This document shows, one piece after another, positions 25,571 through 33,664 of a DNA stretch of 50,191 nt (positions within the stretch are counted from its first letter, which is position 1; each line of letters starts with the position of its first letter). Below the pieces are notes generated by a model, which had not been told where the DNA came from, ran no database searches, and was given only the letters and a program-made list of their open reading frames with translations. The stretch is from Trichocoleus sp. FACHB-40. Lineage in GTDB: Bacteria > Cyanobacteriota > Cyanobacteriia > Cyanobacteriales > FACHB-T130. The stretch spans positions 1 through 50,191 of the forward strand of contig NZ_JACJPF010000022.1 in assembly GCF_014695915.1 (NCBI RefSeq). Direction: 5' to 3'. The position numbers and the translations under genes are program-made.

Positions 25571-26221
25571 ATGGATGGACTAGACGAACAGCTGCGAACT
25601 TTGGTCAAACAAGCCTGTGAACATCCTCCAGGTAGCCCAGAACGCCAGAAAAACTTAACGAAAGTCATTCGCCTAGCTACAAAAAAGCTTTGGAAAGAAC
25701 ATACACATTACTATGAAGATGCTCTGCAACAAACATGGGTATATTTTTGCCACAATATCTGCGAAGCAACTACAGGGCAAGTGTATGACCCCACCAAGGG
25801 TAGTGTCGTCACTTGGCTAAATACCTATCTAAAGCGGCGACTGCAAGATTTTTATATAGATACTCAAAAGCAACAAGCCAGAACAGCTCCGGGCCAGATA
25901 AAATCAGCAAGATCCGGCGAAACTAACGATATTATTGACCCAGTAGACATCTTGGAAGCCGATCCAGATGTTCCTCCCATGCTGGACGATGTAAGAACAT
26001 GGGCCGAAGCAGATTCCACAGGCGAACTGCGCCGCATTTGCATAGAAGGTTATCCTAAAATTACTGCCCAAATCTTAATATTGCGGCGTTTGCCCCCAGA
26101 AGCAAGCTGGAAAAAGCTTTCAGCAGAATTTGGTCTACCAGTTTCGACATTGAGTAGTTTTTACCAACGCCAGTGCATTCCTCGGTTGCGTAAATTTGGC
26201 GAATCGGAGGGATATATATGA
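25571..26221 (+). CDS. Sigma-70-like factor of the CHAT/CHASE2 operon
   Basis: This 216-residue protein has a region-2-like part (HTHYYEDALQQTWVYFCHNI...TGQVYDPTKGSVVTWLNTYLKRRLQDF, about 44-102) and a C-terminal region-4-like helix-turn-helix (SWKKLSAEFGLPVSTLSSFYQRQCIPRLRKF, about 178-210). It is the sigma-like gene that heads the DUF1822 - CHAT/CHASE2 - DUF928 set in many cyanobacteria. AGGAG lies 10 bases before the ATG. The stop (TGA) is directly followed by AGGAGGG, an ideal ribosome binding site for the next gene, but a mobile element now separates them. It is divergent from the DUF4157 gene (240 bases between them, with no gene). Confidence 0.75.
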   Translation: MDGLDEQLRTLVKQACEHPPGSPERQKNLTKVIRLATKKLWKEHTHYYEDALQQTWVYFCHNICEATTGQVYDPTKGSVVTWLNTYLKRRLQDFYIDTQKQQARTAPGQIKSARSGETNDIIDPVDILEADPDVPPMLDDVRTWAEADSTGELRRICIEGYPKITAQILILRRLPPEASWKKLSAEFGLPVSTLSSFYQRQCIPRLRKFGESEGYI

Positions 26222-26237
26222 AGGAGGGTTACGAATG

Positions 26238-27500
26238 TAAGCTTACCCCGACAATCAAGGTACGGGGCTTTAGCCTCAGATTTGAGATATCGAAAAGAGG
26301 GGCAATTGACCCTCCATCTGACAACTCATCCCCGGACTTTCAGGATGGATTACGGACATCCCCAAGATGGCAATATTATTTGCCGCATTTGCATCAGCAT
26401 CATGCTCAAATCCACAATGCCCACACTTAAACGCCTTGCCATTCCGATAGGACTTCCCCTGAACTGGGTGAATATGTCCGCATCGGGAACAGGTTTGACT
26501 GGTGTAGGCGGGTGGCACAAAAACAACCGAGACACCTGCAATATTGGCTTTGTATCCCACGAACAAGCGCAGTTGATAAAATGCCCAATTATTGGTTCTG
26601 CGTCGTTCCGTCTTGCTACGTGGCTTTTGATTGAGACTTTCCCTAATGTTGGTCAAGTCTTCAAAAGCCAAGCTTGCATTCAGTTGCTTTGCTTCTTGAA
26701 CAAGCTGTTTAGAAATATTGTGATTCAGCCACTTTTGAAACCTTTGTTCTCTCCCGGAAAGCCTTCTGAGAAGTCTGCGAGAATTCCGAGTGCGTTTGGA
26801 TTGAACATTAGCCCTGACGAAGCTGTATCGGTCACGAGTGGCTTGAATTTGCGCGCCCTCCCACGAGTTCCCTGTGGAAGTAGTGGCAATATCTCTTCTG
26901 CCCAAGTCCACCCCAATTACCTTGGGAGTTTTCCCGGTAGGGTCAGCGGGCAGGTCAACACAAATATTGATGTAGTAGTCACCCTGTTTTGTCTTGCTGA
27001 GTGTAGCTGCTGTTGGGGATTGCCCTCTAAGCAAAGCCAACTGGTAGTTACCAATACTCAGCTTGAATTTAACCCGACCACACATCAAAGTAACGCCAAC
27101 CGTCTGCAACTCCTCAATATAGTGAAAAGTTCGCACATCCAAATTGATGGAAGTGGGTCTAAATTTGTGGATTTGCTTAACGGTTTTGGCGTTGCCAATT
27201 ACACGCCGAATTGCTTGACAAACATGGTTGGCTTTCAGTCCTGTAGCTTCTCGCACTGGTTTGTAGACCTTGTGGTGAAGCTTAGTTGTATTCCAGCAAT
27301 TCTCGCGTTTGGCAGTATCCAATATCTGGTTACAGGCATCAGCAAATCCCTGCAAAGTGCGGTCTATTTCAGAGCGCAACTCTACAGGGACTTGAAGCTT
27401 GCATTTAACCGATATTGTCTGCATCGAGGTGGGTCAAAAACTCATCCCATTGTAACACGTAAAGCCGTCGTAGAAGGACGGGGTTTCAGACCTAAGAGTT
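26238..27500 (-). mobile_element. IS200/IS605-type element carrying only tnpB
   Basis: A single tnpB gene is flanked by subterminal hairpins: at the 3' (right) end ccccg (26246-26250) with cgggg (26263-26267), and at the 5' (left) end ccgtc (27465-27469) with gacgg (27477-27481), as in IS605/IS1341-like elements. There is no tnpA, so it would depend on a transposase elsewhere. It separates the sigma-like gene from DUF1822. Exact ends cannot be fixed by eye; about 26238 and 27485-27528 are the limits. Confidence 0.75.
26276..27424 (-). CDS. tnpB: TnpB, RNA-guided nuclease of an IS200/IS605-type element
   Basis: This 382-residue protein has all three RuvC acidic motifs: GVDLGRRDIA (about residue 171), FEDLTNIRES (about 258) and DADANAANNIA (about 342), and a four-Cys zinc finger CSRCGH...CGHCG (about 312-336). 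TnpB uses an RNA made from the element's right end to cut DNA and keep the element in place. The motifs look intact. Its guide would come from sequence just beyond the right end, that is, the antisense of the sigma gene's 3' end. It runs against the operon that it sits in. Confidence 0.93.
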   Translation of the reverse strand: MQTISVKCKLQVPVELRSEIDRTLQGFADACNQILDTAKRENCWNTTKLHHKVYKPVREATGLKANHVCQAIRRVIGNAKTVKQIHKFRPTSINLDVRTFHYIEELQTVGVTLMCGRVKFKLSIGNYQLALLRGQSPTAATLSKTKQGDYYINICVDLPADPTGKTPKVIGVDLGRRDIATTSTGNSWEGAQIQATRDRYSFVRANVQSKRTRNSRRLLRRLSGREQRFQKWLNHNISKQLVQEAKQLNASLAFEDLTNIRESLNQKPRSKTERRRTNNWAFYQLRLFVGYKANIAGVSVVFVPPAYTSQTCSRCGHIHPVQGKSYRNGKAFKCGHCGFEHDADANAANNIAILGMSVIHPESPGMSCQMEGQLPLFSISQI

Positions 27501-27528
27501 TTGATGAGTTACATCAGAAAATAATATT

Positions 27529-28503
27529 ATGAGTTACACCACTAATGAGAGAGAATTTGCTCTACCTCTGCCCATAACCCAAGCAGCACGTAGAACAGCG
27601 CAGCAGTTTGCTAATTCTATGCCAACACCTGATAAAGCAAAGCAAGTTCGTTTGAACACGCTAGCTGTGTGTGTGGTGAATGACTACTTACAGATGATGG
27701 GGATTTCTTGCGATCCAACAGCCAGCGATAGTTGGAACCCAGTTGTCCGAATGTGCGCTGATGTGGCAGATTTAGACGTGACAGGGGTAGGTCGCTTGGA
27801 ATGTCGTCCTCTATCAATGCGATCGCTTACTTGCGATATTCCCCCCGAAGTTTGGTCAGACCGAATTGGCTATGTAGTAGTTGAGATAAATGAATCATTG
27901 CACTCAGCATCTGTGCTGGGATTTACCGAAACCGCAGATGTAGAGGAGTTACCTGTTAGCCAACTCCGACCAGTGGAAGATTTAATCGATCGCTTGAGTC
28001 AACTGGCGCAACCCGTCGCCGCACCTGCTTCTGGCAAGATGGTGAAATTGAGTCAGTGGCTTCAGAATGTTATTGATGCAGGTTGGGAAACGGTGGAATC
28101 TGTCTTACACCCACAACAATCAACTTTAGCCTTTAGTTTTAGAAGCAGGGAGATTGCAGTAACTACCCAAGACGATCTAGATACTGGCATTAGACGAGCT
28201 AAGATGATTGACTTGGGGATGCAGTTAGCGGGGAATGCGATCGCGCTAGTTGTAGAACTCAGTCCAGAATCTGAACAGAAGTATAATATCCTCGTCCAGT
28301 TGCATCCTGCTGGCTCCTCAATTTATTTACCACCATCAGTGCAACTGGTGATACTAGATGAATCTAAAGCAATTTTCTTAGAAGCAGAAGCTAGAACTGC
28401 CGATAATTACATCCAATTAGAGTTTAGCGGAGAACCGGGCGAAAGGTTTAGCATTAAGGTAGCTCTGGGTGATGCGACGCAAGAGGAGAATTTTGTTATT
28501 TAG
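27529..28503 (+). CDS. DUF1822 family protein
   Basis: This 324-residue soluble protein is recognised as DUF1822 from its pattern and setting: LPLPITQAARRTAQQFANSM, NTLAVCVVNDYLQMMGI, PVVRMCADVADLDVTGVGRLECRPL and, later, GMQLAGNAIALVVELSPE. Only cyanobacteria are known to have it, and its function is not known; it nearly always sits between the sigma-like factor and the CHAT/CHASE2 sensor. The ATG at 27529 has no ribosome binding site directly upstream because a tnpB element was inserted there; the old site (AGGAGGG) is about 1.3 kb away at 26222. Expression may therefore be reduced. Confidence 0.8.
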   Translation: MSYTTNEREFALPLPITQAARRTAQQFANSMPTPDKAKQVRLNTLAVCVVNDYLQMMGISCDPTASDSWNPVVRMCADVADLDVTGVGRLECRPLSMRSLTCDIPPEVWSDRIGYVVVEINESLHSASVLGFTETADVEELPVSQLRPVEDLIDRLSQLAQPVAAPASGKMVKLSQWLQNVIDAGWETVESVLHPQQSTLAFSFRSREIAVTTQDDLDTGIRRAKMIDLGMQLAGNAIALVVELSPESEQKYNILVQLHPAGSSIYLPPSVQLVILDESKAIFLEAEARTADNYIQLEFSGEPGERFSIKVALGDATQEENFVI

Positions 28504-28556
28504 CTTAATGGCTAATTCTTCATTAGCCGTTAGCAATGAACAATGAACAATTAGCA

Positions 28557-30902
28557 ATGAGCAAGTTAGTTGTCCTTAAGTTAGGGGATGGTAGCTTTGA
28601 TAATGGATTTCCAGTCACATTGCAGATTGGAGACGATGGATCTCGCCCATTTACCGAAATCATCGGCAAGTTACCTCCAGCACCAGAAATTCCCCAACAT
28701 TACAATATCTGGAGATTAGCTTATCGTCGCTTGGGAGCTAATTATAGGTTAGAAGCCAAACCCGGACAACTGACCAATGTTTCCAAGATTGAGGACTGCA
28801 CTCTGGCGGCAAATGTGTTGCGCCTCCGCTTGAATCTTTGGCTGAATTCCGAGTCATTTCGCGAGATTAGAGAGAAACTGTTAGAACAATTGATGCCCTC
28901 CGACAAAGTACGGGTGATTGTTCAAACTGAAGACTTATGCTTGCGGAGATTACCCTGGCATCTCTGGGATTTATGCGATCGCTACCCCAAAGCAGAAATT
29001 GCCTTAAGTGCGCCCGCCTACGAACGTGTAGAACACCAATCGCCACCCAAAAACGGAGTCAAAATCTTAGCAATTATCGGTAATAGTGCTGGAATTAATA
29101 CTCAGGCAGATCGCAGATTATTAGAACATATACCCAACGTCCAAATTACCTTTCTTGTAGAACCGCAACCCGAAGAACTAACCGAACAGCTTTGGAAACA
29201 AGGCTGGGACATTCTCTTTTTCGCCGGACATAGTTGCAGTCAAGGCGATGGAGAAACAGGTCGAATGTATATTAATCAAACTGATAGTTTAACAATTGAC
29301 CAACTAAAATATGCTTTAAAAAAAGCTGCTGGTAGTGGCTTAAAAATTGCTATATTCAATTCTTGTGATGGATTAGGATTAGCACGAAATCTGGCATCAT
29401 TGCAAATTCCGCAAATTATTGTAATGCGGGAACCAGTGCCAGACGTAGTAGCACAAGAATTTTTGAAATCTTTTATAGAAGCCTTTGCCCGTGGCGAATC
29501 ATTCTATTTAGCAGTCCGGGAAGCACGGGAAAGATTGCAAGGACTAGAGGCAAAATTTCCTTGCGCTACCTGGTTGCCGCTAATTTGTCAAAATCCCGCT
29601 TTTGTGCCTCCTACTTGGGAAGAACTGTGCGGTCAAAACAAATCTGTTAAATCGAATTCCCAAATCTTAATAAACCTCCGTGCAGCGTTTCTTACCAGCA
29701 TGGTAGTAACCTTATCCATAATGGGAATTCGGTATTTAGGAATACTTCAGAAATTAGAACTAAAAGCTTATGACCAAATACTGCGGCTGCAACCACAAGA
29801 AAAATCAGATCCGCGCCTGTTAGTAGTCACAGTTACAGAAGCAGATATTCAAGCTCAAGATCCAGCAAAAAGACGCGGTTCTTCCCTATCGGATGTCTCA
29901 CTCAATAAACTTTTGCAAAAGCTATCCGAGTATCAACCGCGAGCAATTGGCTTAGATATTTATCGCGACTTTCCTGTAGATTCAACTCAGAAAGATTTAG
30001 CAACTCGTTTGGAGAAAAACGAGCGCTTGATAGCAATTTGCAAAGTTAGTGCGCCAGAAGTTGCTAACTTTGGAATTAAACCTCCGCCGGAAATTCCCCA
30101 AGAACGCTTAGGTTTTAGTGACTTTATAGTTGACGATGATGGCGTTGTCCGTCGCCATCTATTAATTATGAGTCCAGATCCGGCATCGCCGTGTACTACA
30201 CCCTACGCTTTAAGCGTACAATTAGCATTCCGTTACCTGGACGCAGAAGGCATCTCGCCTAAATTCACCCCAAAAGGAAACTTACAGATCGGCAATGTTG
30301 TTTTCAAGCCCTTAGAACCCCATACTGGCGGCTACCAACAAGTAGATGCTTGGGGGCATCAAGTGCTACTTAATTATCGCTCGCACCGCTCCCCCCAAGA
30401 TATTGCCAAACAAGTCACGCTTACAGATGTCCTTAAAGGTCAGATAGATCCCAATTCAGTCAAAGATCGAATCGTGCTAATCGGTACTACCGCCCAAAGT
30501 TTTCCTGATGAATGGGCAACACCCTATAGTACAGGTCAGTGGTATGAGGGGAAAATGCCGGGAGTGCTGGTTCACGCGCAGATGGTGAGTCAAATCCTCA
30601 GCGCTGTTCTAGATAAGCGAAGTTTATTATGGGTTTTGCCCCACTGGGGTGAAGTTTTGTGGATTTGGGGTTGGTCTGCAATTGGTGGAGTGCTGGCTTG
30701 GCGTATAAGGTTGGGACTAAATTTGGCGATCGCAATCGCAATCGCGATCGCGTGTTTATGCGGATTATGCTTTGCTTTGTTGGTAGAAACCACTTGTTGG
30801 TTGCCACTCGTTCCCCCAGCCTTAGCCTTGGTTGCAACGAGTGCAAGTGTGGCATACACAACATCTAAAACTCGACAACAGCAAAATACATCTAAATTTT
30901 AG
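28557..30902 (+). CDS. CHAT (caspase-like) protease fused to a CHASE2 sensor
   Basis: This 781-residue protein, counted from the ATG at 28557, begins MSKLVVLKLGDG. The ATG at 28536 lies in a simple repeat and is less likely. An N-terminal domain (1-150) leads to a CHAT domain (about 160-350) whose caspase-type dyad is visible: His225 in FFAGHSCSQ and Cys270 in IFNSCDGLGLARNL. A membrane helix (about 372-395) is followed by the CHASE2 sensor domain (about 396-690; LLVVTVTEADIQAQ, LNKLLQKLSEYQPRAIGLDIYRDFP, VKDRIVLIGTTAQSFPDEW) and two or more C-terminal membrane helices. CHASE2 senses outside signals, so the layout suggests a signal-gated cytoplasmic protease. Substrate unknown. Confidence 0.88.
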   Translation: MSKLVVLKLGDGSFDNGFPVTLQIGDDGSRPFTEIIGKLPPAPEIPQHYNIWRLAYRRLGANYRLEAKPGQLTNVSKIEDCTLAANVLRLRLNLWLNSESFREIREKLLEQLMPSDKVRVIVQTEDLCLRRLPWHLWDLCDRYPKAEIALSAPAYERVEHQSPPKNGVKILAIIGNSAGINTQADRRLLEHIPNVQITFLVEPQPEELTEQLWKQGWDILFFAGHSCSQGDGETGRMYINQTDSLTIDQLKYALKKAAGSGLKIAIFNSCDGLGLARNLASLQIPQIIVMREPVPDVVAQEFLKSFIEAFARGESFYLAVREARERLQGLEAKFPCATWLPLICQNPAFVPPTWEELCGQNKSVKSNSQILINLRAAFLTSMVVTLSIMGIRYLGILQKLELKAYDQILRLQPQEKSDPRLLVVTVTEADIQAQDPAKRRGSSLSDVSLNKLLQKLSEYQPRAIGLDIYRDFPVDSTQKDLATRLEKNERLIAICKVSAPEVANFGIKPPPEIPQERLGFSDFIVDDDGVVRRHLLIMSPDPASPCTTPYALSVQLAFRYLDAEGISPKFTPKGNLQIGNVVFKPLEPHTGGYQQVDAWGHQVLLNYRSHRSPQDIAKQVTLTDVLKGQIDPNSVKDRIVLIGTTAQSFPDEWATPYSTGQWYEGKMPGVLVHAQMVSQILSAVLDKRSLLWVLPHWGEVLWIWGWSAIGGVLAWRIRLGLNLAIAIAIAIACLCGLCFALLVETTCWLPLVPPALALVATSASVAYTTSKTRQQQNTSKF

Positions 30903-30904
30903 TC

Positions 30905-31741
30905 ATGAATCGCTTACAATTACCCCGCCAAAAACTAATACTGACGAGCGCATTTGCTCTTTTTCTCGTCAGTAATACCTTCTACATTACGCACTCACCA
31001 GCACAACCTCCGGTAAGATCATTAATTTCAGCAGTGCGCTTCGTCCCGCCCAGAGTACCACCAGAAGGACAGCGAGATGCACCCAAAGGACGACCACGAG
31101 GTGGGGGAACTCGTGGCGGCGACAGACTATCTCTGACTGCCTTGGTGCCTGTTACAGAGGAAACTTTGGCGGCTCGAATAGCCGGAAACCAAGCTAGACT
31201 TTCAAACGAGAAATCTGTTTTAGCATTAACAGTTGCTGAATATCCCGCTTTGTGGTTTTACGTTCCTTTTGCCTTAAGTGGCGATCGCCCGATAACGTTT
31301 GTGTTACAGGAATATCAGGGTAAAGAGCATCAGGGTAAAGAAATTTACAAAACCACTTTCAGCGTCTCCCAAGCCCAACCCGGTTTGGTAAAATTCCGTC
31401 TTCCGGCGAATGCAGCACCTTTAGAAATTGGCAAAATGTACCATTGGTTCTTCGCAATTTCTAGTGATGCGGAGGAATCTGTCTATGTTGACGGGTTTAT
31501 TCAAAGGATTGCACCTCCTGAGACTCTGGCAACTCAGTTACAGCAAAGTACGCCACGCGATCGCGCGGCGCTTTATGCTGCTAATGGCATTTGGCATGAT
31601 GCGCTAGATACACTCGCCCAACTCCGCAGTGCTAATCCCCAAGATGCCAAACTCACCACTGATTGGGAAAATCTATTTAAGGCTATTGGTTTAAATGCGA
31701 TCGCTAAAGAACCCATCGTTCAATGTTGTATGCCAAATTGA
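30905..31741 (+). CDS. DUF928 domain protein, secreted or periplasmic
   Basis: This 278-residue protein has a signal peptide (about 1-36: basic start, hydrophobic core LILTSAFALFLVSNTFYI). It then has the DUF928 pattern: Pro/Gly/Arg-rich PPEGQRDAPKGRPRGGGTRGG (about 50-70), LTALVP, TVAEYPALWFYVPFAL, KFRLP and WFFAI. The role is not known. It starts 2 bases after the CHAT/CHASE2 stop, so the two are translated from one message; a partner on the outer face of the membrane next to the CHASE2 sensor is a fair inference. Confidence 0.82.
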   Translation: MNRLQLPRQKLILTSAFALFLVSNTFYITHSPAQPPVRSLISAVRFVPPRVPPEGQRDAPKGRPRGGGTRGGDRLSLTALVPVTEETLAARIAGNQARLSNEKSVLALTVAEYPALWFYVPFALSGDRPITFVLQEYQGKEHQGKEIYKTTFSVSQAQPGLVKFRLPANAAPLEIGKMYHWFFAISSDAEESVYVDGFIQRIAPPETLATQLQQSTPRDRAALYAANGIWHDALDTLAQLRSANPQDAKLTTDWENLFKAIGLNAIAKEPIVQCCMPN

Positions 31742-31742
31742 A

Positions 31743-31864
31743 GGGATTGGGGATTGGGGATTGGGGATTGGGGATTGGGGATTGGGGATTGGGGATTGGG
31801 AAGAATCTTAGCCAGTTCCTAGTCCCCAGTCCCTAGCCCCCAGCCCCTAGTCCCCAGCCCCCTT
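31743..31864. repeat. Heptanucleotide tandem repeat with C-rich companion
   Basis: Positions 31743-31800 hold about 8 copies of gggattg; 31818-31864 is a C-rich stretch of ccccagtccctag-like units. Heptamer arrays of this sort are usual between cyanobacterial genes. The G-runs (four per 28 bases) could form G-quadruplexes on the plus strand. It lies between two convergent genes and copy number should vary among strains. Confidence 0.85.
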
Positions 31865-31867
31865 AAA

Positions 31868-32608
31868 TTACCGAATATCCTCATAGAACTTCTTGAGGTA
31901 TGTTCCAGAAACACCCAATCCCCAGAGAAAGCCGATATAAAGATATATAGCTGTAGCCTTGAGCGATCCCCATTTTGCCACGCGGCGATCGCTACTTTGC
32001 ACAACTCGGTTTACTTGACGAATTTTGCCGCGTTGCACCAGCTTCAGGCACAAGTCAGCTTCTTCTAAAATGGGTATGGCAGGATCAAACCCACCAGATT
32101 CTAAAAAATCAGCGTGACGACAAAACATCACCTGATCGCCAAATAATAATCGCAACCCTTTAAAAAACAAATGCGGTCGAAAAATTAGCGGCGCGTAGTA
32201 AGTTTTCAGGTAATTGTGCAGGGAAACTCCCCAACGTGTTGTTTGTTCGCCTGTCATCAGGGAAATAAACCCACCGCCAGCAACAGTTTTGTCCGCTAAA
32301 GTTTGTTCAATCACTGCTACCAGATCATCTGGTACAGAGGTATCTGCGTGTAGAAAGCAAAGAATATCCCCCGTTGCTGCTGCTGCGCCTTGGTTCATCT
32401 GCACCGAACGCCCGCGTGTGTCGGATGAGATGACACGTATTGTAGATGAACTGAAGCGATGCGCGATCGCAACTGTCTCATCTTCACTTCCGCCATCGAC
32501 TATCAGCACTTCCTTTGCAGTCGGTTCCAATACACTCAACTGGCGCAAAGTGCGTTCCAGACACTTCGCCTCATTCAGAGTAGGAATAATAATCGATACG
32601 CGAGACAT
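31868..32608 (-). CDS. Family 2 glycosyltransferase (TIGR04283-like)
   Basis: This 246-residue GT-A protein starts SIIIPTLNEAKCLERTL and has VLIVDGGSEDETV (about residue 35), GRSVQMNQGAAAATGDILCF (about 66), the metal motif HADTSVP (about 87), and later GGFDPAIPILEEADLC (acceptor side). These match the TIGR04283 family, some members of which are linked to arsenosugar formation; here the sugar and acceptor are unknown. A C-terminal hydrophobic stretch (TAIYLYIGFLWGLGVSG) may touch the membrane. The length is usual. Confidence 0.85.
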   Translation of the reverse strand: MSRVSIIIPTLNEAKCLERTLRQLSVLEPTAKEVLIVDGGSEDETVAIAHRFSSSTIRVISSDTRGRSVQMNQGAAAATGDILCFLHADTSVPDDLVAVIEQTLADKTVAGGGFISLMTGEQTTRWGVSLHNYLKTYYAPLIFRPHLFFKGLRLLFGDQVMFCRHADFLESGGFDPAIPILEEADLCLKLVQRGKIRQVNRVVQSSDRRVAKWGSLKATAIYLYIGFLWGLGVSGTYLKKFYEDIR

Positions 32609-32706
32609 TACCTAGCCGGAAAGAATAATTTTACTGAGACTTGTCCCCCAATTTACCCTTGGGGTTGGGGGGTCAAAACGTTAATACAGTGGGCATCCAT
32701 TCAAAG

Positions 32707-32805
32707 TTATACAGCTGCGATGGCATTCGCTTGCTGTCTTTGTTGAGCCAATTCTACCAGACGACGAATCCGCTCCTCAGTCCGCGGGTGACTACGAAAA
32801 AAAAA
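32707..32805 (-). pseudogene. C-terminal remnant of an M48 (HtpX-like) peptidase gene
   Basis: The minus strand encodes FFFRSHPRTEERIRRLVELA then QQRQANAIAAV and a stop at 32707. The SHPRTEERIRRL motif is the C-terminal end of M48 zinc peptidases. Upstream (towards 32850) the frame has no peptidase sequence and soon meets a stop, and intergenic repeats take over, so the catalytic part (HExxH) has been lost. It is too short to be a gene by itself. It lies between the glycosyltransferase and ccmK4, in a 410-base stretch with no intact gene. Confidence 0.6.
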
Positions 32806-32846
32806 CTGCACTCTCACTTTTTCTCCGTGTAGCTTTCACTTTCTCG

Positions 32847-32981
32847 TCCCCAGTCAGAGACTGGGGATGCTTATTGGGAAGTTCTTTTGCCTCAATGAAT
32901 AAGAAAGCTCTCAAATTGAGACACCGCGCTTACGCGCCGCTTCGCTAACAAAAACAAGCATTCCCAGCCAGAGACTGGGAA
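32847..32981. repeat. Two copies of an intergenic inverted repeat (cccagtcagagactgggg type)
   Basis: Copy 1: tccccagtc (32847-32855) with gactgggga (32859-32867). Copy 2: ttcccag (32961-32967) with ctgggaa (32975-32981). Both carry the agagactggg core seen in many cyanobacterial intergenic regions. They flank the break in the M48 remnant, so recombination between such repeats could have removed the rest of that gene (inference). Confidence 0.6.
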
Positions 32982-33018
32982 CGAGGAAAAACGAGGAAAA
33001 ACCTAACCTACAATTTTT

Positions 33019-33354
33019 CTACCTGCGGATTATCGGCTGTTCAACAGCGTCTCGGTACTGTTGAACTTCTTCGGTGTAGGCGATGGGCAAAACGCATTCG
33101 ACGTTTTCATGGGGACGGGGAATAATCACCCAGGATTCCAGCGCCCCACCATAAACCTTCTCTATTGCCGCAATACCAGCCTCCATAGAGGTTTTAACCT
33201 CAGAAACATCCCCGCGAATGTTGACTGTAAAGCGAGCGCTACCGACTCTTATATAGCCAACTAGGGTGACTCGTCCAGCTTTAACCATTGCATCTGCCGC
33301 TGCTAGTACAGCAGGAAAACCTTTGGTTTCTATCGATCCAACTGCCTGTGGCAT
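33019..33354 (-). CDS. ccmK4: Carboxysome shell protein, CcmK4-like (BMC domain)
   Basis: A 111-residue single-BMC-domain protein. From the ATG at 33354 it reads MPQAVGSIETKGFPAVLAAA, then DAMVKAGRVTLVGYIRVGSARFTVNIRGDVSEVKTSMEAGIAA and WVIIPRPHENVECVLPI. The RVGSARF pore-side segment and the SWVIIPRPHENV strand fit CcmK4 better than CcmK1/2. It forms hexamers in the beta-carboxysome shell. The ATG is preceded by TAGGAGA at 6 bases; a TTG two codons earlier lies too close to that site. CcmK4 usually pairs with CcmK3, but no second BMC gene is in the window. Confidence 0.88.
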   Translation of the reverse strand: MPQAVGSIETKGFPAVLAAADAMVKAGRVTLVGYIRVGSARFTVNIRGDVSEVKTSMEAGIAAIEKVYGGALESWVIIPRPHENVECVLPIAYTEEVQQYRDAVEQPIIRR

Positions 33355-33633
33355 TGGCAATCTCCTAACTATGAATTAATGAAGTTATCTGGCGTAAGTA
33401 TTAATTGTACGAATTTTCGCTACACCTTTTGACGGAAACGCCCACTTTCTTTGCTTTCCAGCCTTTTGACTAGCATTTTGTGGGCATTGCCTAGCCTAAT
33501 TTCAAGCCCTGCACGTAGCGGGGGGCTGGTTAAGTTTAAAAGAAATCAACACCAGCAGATGCACCATAGACAAGAACAGTTACATTAAATACCTGCCTTG
33601 ATTAAGACCATTAACCGAATTTGATTTGGTTGG

Positions 33634-33661
33634 CGTTCTCCAGGCTTAGGCCTGGAGAACG
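33634..33661. terminator. Strong hairpin after flv1
   Basis: A perfect 12-bp stem (cgttctccaggc 33634-33645 with gcctggagaacg 33650-33661) and a ttag loop, ending 3 bases from the flv1 stop codon on the minus strand. It is a common cyanobacterial repeat that here would terminate or protect the flv message. The rest of 33355-33633 holds no gene that I can support. Confidence 0.65.
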
Positions 33662-33664
33662 AGT

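Noticed and set aside
26282-27532. A 416-codon open frame on the plus strand across the tnpB gene
   Set aside because: It is the antisense shadow of tnpB, which has all its RuvC and zinc motifs on the minus strand. The shadow shows no domain.
28536-28556. Upstream ATG of the CHAT-CHASE2 gene
   Set aside because: It lies in a simple caatgaacaatgaac-type spacer repeat; the family start MSKLVVLK begins at 28557.
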